The notes beneath the pieces were generated by a model. That model had not been told where the DNA came from. It did not search any database and saw nothing but the letters and a program-made list of their open reading frames with translations. A stretch of 18,493 nucleotides of DNA, from contig CAVKYH010000034.1 in the NCBI GenBank assembly GCA_963660485.1, forward strand, positions 1 through 18,493. The letters run 5' to 3'. The stretch's first letter is position 1, and each line of letters starts with the position of its first letter. The position numbers were made by a program, and so were the translations under genes. This document shows positions 15,522 through 18,493 of this stretch, piece after piece. This DNA comes from UBA6398 sp963660485 (GTDB taxonomy: Bacteria > Bacteroidota > Bacteroidia > Bacteroidales > Bacteroidaceae).

Positions 15522-15549
15522 AATAAAAAAGGCGGCCTAGGCCGCCTTT
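15522..15549 (-). terminator. Terminator of the minus-strand glycosidase gene (perfect 22-bp palindrome)
   Basis: AAAGGCGGCCT at 15528-15538 is followed by its exact reverse complement, giving a 22-bp palindrome centred on CTAG. On the minus strand it is followed by a TTTTTTATT tract, making a good terminator for the gene ending at 15568. In the plus direction only three T follow, so stopping azlCD transcripts here would be weaker. Confidence 0.82.
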
Positions 15550-15567
15550 CCTGTTAGCAAAATCCTA

Positions 15568-18240
15568 TCAATGGTTTGTAATGATAGGTCTGTATTTGAA
15601 GTTCTCCACCTTGCTGTCGTCGAGAGAGCCGTCCACATACCAGGCCTCCTTGTGGTCGGAGAAAATGTCGAGCGTAGCGTCGATAGTAGTTGATTTCGCC
15701 GTTTCCCAGCGGGTGCAAATCTGCGGGCGGCCAAATCTGTAGGCCACACTGTTGAGCCAACCGATTTCGGGATTGTTCTGCGCCGTGTTTATTGATACGA
15801 TGTCGCTCAATTTCCAGCACATGTAAACCACATTGATGTTCGAGTTGCCGTAATTCAAGCCGCCTTTGCCGTCGCTGTAAGCCTCCCAGCCCGCACCGCC
15901 TGCGTAGTGCTCCAAAGGATATGTGTAGTTGTATCCGTCGGGCATGACATTGGTGCTCACGGCCGGCGTTACAAACACCGGGCGATTGGGCGATTTGCTA
16001 CGGGCCGAGGCAAAGAGTTGCGGGATAAGGCTCGTGAGCGTGGAGGTAAGCGATGTGCCGGCTCCGGCGCGGTTGTAAATCTCCCAGGCAAAGATTCTCG
16101 GGTCGTTGTTGTAGGTTTCAATCATGAATGCCACGTAGTTGTTCAGCGCGGTAGCGTTTCTCTTAGCGTAGGCATCGCTCAGCAGAATCGGCACAACGGT
16201 CATATTGTATTTTTCGGCAGAGTCGAGAATCGCGTTGAAGTCTTTCAGATAACTTTCCGGGGTTCTGTTATACGTGTCAAAGTTCATCTGCACAGCAACA
16301 CTGTTGTAAATTCCCTTTGCGCCCATTTGGGGAATTCCTGCAAGGGCTAAAGCTGGAGTTTTGTAGTATAGTCCTTTCACGGAGCCGTGGTTCATTTGCG
16401 CCCAAGCCTTCCAAGATGGCATTTTGTTGAAGTCTCCGGCTTCCGTGATATTGAGCGGGCGGAATTTGAACGCTTTTACTTCGTCGGCCGAAAGCACCTC
16501 GTTTGTAGCGAAATTGACATGGTAGTCGGCAAATGCGTCCTGGATTTTCGCAGAGTTCATGAAAAACAGCGGACGGTTGTATTGCGAAAGCATGTTGCCC
16601 AATTGCGCGGTGGTTACCTCCGAGTTGTTTTCGGTGGTAAAGGATATCACGTCGCTTATCTGCCACAAGTAGTTGGTGTAGTCGGTTGCCGTGGAATCGG
16701 CCTGCGTTGTAGTGGAAATCATAGGCGCTGCAAACATCGGCTGGTTGGGGAACGTGTAGCGGATATAGTTGAAAATATAGGAGAATACGGTTTTGAAATT
16801 GCTTGGCTCCGTGTTCTGCGTTTGCTCAAACACACACCAGCCTTCGAATTTGCGGTCGTTGTAGAATTTGTTAATCACATTAAACGCATAGTTTGCGAGA
16901 TTGGTGCGCGTTACGCTGAGATCTTCGCTCGTGAAGAGTATCGGGAGCAGTCTCATTCCCGCGTTGTTTGCTTTTGTTGCGAGCGAGGAGATACTGTTAA
17001 GGTAGCTTGACGAACCGGCTGAGGAATAGTCGGCATAGCTTAGGCGCACGGCCACGCAATTATAGGCGCCGTCGTTGGCGTGGGCTGATATGAATGATGT
17101 GGCGTCGCTTATAGAAGATGCGTGATACATTTTCTGTTCGTCTCCAACCATCCATTTCCATGCTCGGCGCTCTGTCCATCGTTCTGTTTCCTCAGCTCCG
17201 GGGTAAATTTGTTCGGTGGTGTATTTGAAATTCCTCACATAGTCTTCCTCTCGTCTGTCCACGGGGTCTCCGCCTGCGTAGTAGATGCAGTGGAACATGG
17301 GTTCGTAGGCATAATATGTGGAGGTGTTCCAAGTAACGTCCCAGTTGGAGTCGCAGGAATAGAGTCCCCAGGTATAGAAACCGATGTTGTATTTTGCACA
17401 TTCGCGCAGCGATACCGCCACGCCCGAGCCGTTGGGTCGTGTGAGCGCTTCGGTGCAGATTATGGGGCGGTCGCTGATTTTCTTGAGCCTGTTCACCACT
17501 ATTCCCACGTTTGTGCTATGGTTTTCCTGCATTCCGTAGTCGTGGAAGTTGTGCACGTCCATTTCTGCCTCGGCTGCATTTCGTTGTGCGGCGTATTGTC
17601 CGCCGTCGGAGTTGTTTCCTGCGTCCCACACGATAGAAGATGAAATGGCCTGGGTGCAACCTTCTTCGCGACACCATTGAGCCATAAGCCGTATGGTCTC
17701 CATAATTTTCGGCGTTTGCGTATCATACATTGCCGGCTCGTTCCAAAGGTCCCACAATATGATACGTTCGTCGTTGCGGAACTGTCGGATTATTTGTCTC
17801 ACCATGCCTTCGAGGTTCAGAGAGTCGCTTGTGGAGGTGGGAACATGGGCAAAGGAGAAAACAGGTGCGATTGTCATGCCATATTTCCAGGCTGCGGCAG
17901 CAGCCTCTTCCACGCTGCGAATATAGTCTGCGGCATTGCCGCCGCCAAGAAACCAGCGCACGGAATTGTATCCCGACTGACGGGCGAGGCTCAGGGCTTC
18001 GTCCTGACTCACTGCGCTGCAGGGCGGAGTGGGGTGGTTGATACCTTTGATAGGTCCCACTTTATTAAACCAGGCTTCGGCTTGTTCTTTCGACCATTGC
18101 GGACGCTCGTTGGGGTGGGCCGATGATGCGGAAGCGAGAAACACTTTTTTTTCCGTTGTGCCCGTCTGTGCCATGGCTGCGAAGCCGAAAGGCAGCGCGG
18201 CAAACAGACCTGCCAACATTGTTTTGCTGAATATATTCAT
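15568..18240 (-). CDS. Secreted protein of three tandem GH-A-type TIM-barrel repeats (cellulase-family glycosidase-like; only first barrel catalytic)
   Basis: An 890-aa exported protein (signal peptide to about Ala24). Barrel 1 (about 45-345) has the clan GH-A signature of cellulase-type glycosidases: ILWDLWNEP with candidate acid/base Glu168 and RPIICTEAL with candidate nucleophile Glu264, then FYTWGLY and YEPMFHC, resembling Bacteroidetes proteins labelled 1,4-beta-xylanase. Two further repeats follow (about 356-600 and 608-890). Matching segments: GYNSVRW / AYNCVAV / IYNSVAV; GMTIAPVF / GMRLLPIL / NMTVVPIL; FRNDERIILWDLWNEP / FYNDRKFEGWCVFEQT / YNNDPRIFAWEIYNRA; and FKYTTEQI / FKFRPLNIT / FKYRPIIT at each repeat end. 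In repeat 2 the two Glu positions are Gln473 and Asn562; in repeat 3 they are Arg724 and Arg844. Repeats 2 and 3 therefore look catalytically dead and may bind carbohydrate or serve as scaffold. Substrate is unknown. Confidence 0.85.
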   Translation of the reverse strand: MNIFSKTMLAGLFAALPFGFAAMAQTGTTEKKVFLASASSAHPNERPQWSKEQAEAWFNKVGPIKGINHPTPPCSAVSQDEALSLARQSGYNSVRWFLGGGNAADYIRSVEEAAAAAWKYGMTIAPVFSFAHVPTSTSDSLNLEGMVRQIIRQFRNDERIILWDLWNEPAMYDTQTPKIMETIRLMAQWCREEGCTQAISSSIVWDAGNNSDGGQYAAQRNAAEAEMDVHNFHDYGMQENHSTNVGIVVNRLKKISDRPIICTEALTRPNGSGVAVSLRECAKYNIGFYTWGLYSCDSNWDVTWNTSTYYAYEPMFHCIYYAGGDPVDRREEDYVRNFKYTTEQIYPGAEETERWTERRAWKWMVGDEQKMYHASSISDATSFISAHANDGAYNCVAVRLSYADYSSAGSSSYLNSISSLATKANNAGMRLLPILFTSEDLSVTRTNLANYAFNVINKFYNDRKFEGWCVFEQTQNTEPSNFKTVFSYIFNYIRYTFPNQPMFAAPMISTTTQADSTATDYTNYLWQISDVISFTTENNSEVTTAQLGNMLSQYNRPLFFMNSAKIQDAFADYHVNFATNEVLSADEVKAFKFRPLNITEAGDFNKMPSWKAWAQMNHGSVKGLYYKTPALALAGIPQMGAKGIYNSVAVQMNFDTYNRTPESYLKDFNAILDSAEKYNMTVVPILLSDAYAKRNATALNNYVAFMIETYNNDPRIFAWEIYNRAGAGTSLTSTLTSLIPQLFASARSKSPNRPVFVTPAVSTNVMPDGYNYTYPLEHYAGGAGWEAYSDGKGGLNYGNSNINVVYMCWKLSDIVSINTAQNNPEIGWLNSVAYRFGRPQICTRWETAKSTTIDATLDIFSDHKEAWYVDGSLDDSKVENFKYRPIITNH

Positions 18241-18303
18241 GATAGTATGTTTGTTTTCCGGTGAAATACTGTTGCGGATAAAATCCCCAAGTTATCTATA
18301 TGG

Positions 18304-18311
18304 CAAATATA
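18304..18311 (-). promoter_or_regulatory. -7 promoter box (TATATTTG, minus strand)
   Basis: CAAATATA on the plus strand reads TATATTTG on the minus strand, fitting TAnnTTTG. It predicts a leader of about 55-60 nt before the ATG at 18240. No clear -33 element is seen. Confidence 0.5.
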
Positions 18312-18446
18312 GCCAAATAAGTTGTTTCTATGGCATGGCGCAAAAATTATTTTCGCAAAAAGCCTAATTTTTAATGTTTTTAGCATGCTTTCGCCGCATT
18401 TTGAGGTAGGCATTTGCCTTGCCCGAAAACGGGTATATGAAATGTT

Positions 18447-18493
18447 AAAAACTCCGGGCCATGTAATTTAAATTAGATGCGTCGGAATTTAAA
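18447..18493 (+). repeat. Modular intergenic repeat R, copy R4 (cut by window end)
   Basis: AAAAACT (18447-18453), word CTCCGGGCCATGT (18452-18464, the R3 form), joint AATTTAAATT (18465-18474), word AGATGCGTCGG (18475-18485, the R1 form), then the start of a second joint at 18486 where the window ends. It thus combines the left word of R3 with the middle word of R1. It lies upstream of the minus-strand glycosidase-like gene. Confidence 0.88.

Noticed and set aside
1..18493. CRISPR array as an explanation for the repeats
   Set aside because: The copies are kilobases apart, with genes between them, not spacers of uniform length, and no cas gene is present.
1..18493. Insertion sequence or composite transposon bounded by the R copies
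   Set aside because: No transposase or integrase is seen between the copies, no target-site duplications are evident, and the genes between them look like ordinary core and accessory genes.

Overview
The window reads as chromosomal DNA of a gut-type Bacteroidales, possibly Muribaculaceae or a relative. This is inferred from a SusC/SusD outer-membrane pair, lipoproteins with acidic residues after the lipidated Cys, Bacteroidetes-type TAnnTTTG -7 promoter boxes and few Shine-Dalgarno sites. I see no tRNA, rRNA, CRISPR array, transposase or phage gene.

Layout, left to right. (1) 212-1384: a secreted GH76-family (alpha-1,6-mannanase-like) glycosidase standing alone. (2) 1638-4560: a two-gene korAB operon for 2-oxoglutarate:ferredoxin oxidoreductase, closed by a strong terminator. 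(3) 4870-7342: a small outer-membrane-type protein followed 7 nt later by a Upf1/IGHMBP2-like superfamily 1 helicase. (4) 7343-8030: a long intergenic stretch with repeats, a promoter and an approximately 190-nt leader. (5) 8031-14008: a four-gene SusC-SusD-lipoprotein-lipoprotein operon whose order and families match the peptide-binding BT2261-BT2264 system of B. thetaiotaomicron; a terminator follows. (6) 14439-15469: azlCD, a branched-chain amino acid exporter pair with ATGA overlap. (7) 15568-18240, minus strand: an 890-aa secreted protein made of three homologous TIM-barrel glycosidase-like repeats, only the first of which keeps both catalytic glutamates. A palindromic terminator sits between the convergent azlD and this gene.

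The most unusual content is non-coding. Four intergenic sites (1-91, 7386-7474, 14165-14245, 18447-18493) carry a modular repeat built from short words joined by a 10-bp palindrome, AATTTAAATT, always spaced 21 bp apart. The same words appear in different combinations and orientations: the middle 11-bp word is exactly inverted between the first two copies, and the left word reappears inverted at the right end of the third. A second connector (CTCGTAAAAACT) can occur on either side. Two further 66-bp elements (100-165 and 4703-4768) share the 21-bp TTTAAA phasing (one copy) and a TGTCTGACA-type word, and both end exactly 34 nt before a TAnnTTTG box. I treat these as one family of mosaic intergenic elements and do not recognise a described name for it.

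Functionally the window combines central anaerobic metabolism (KorAB), nutrient capture at the cell surface (SusCD-type importer, two secreted glycosidase-type proteins) and amino acid export (AzlCD). No regulator of the SusCD operon is present in the window.
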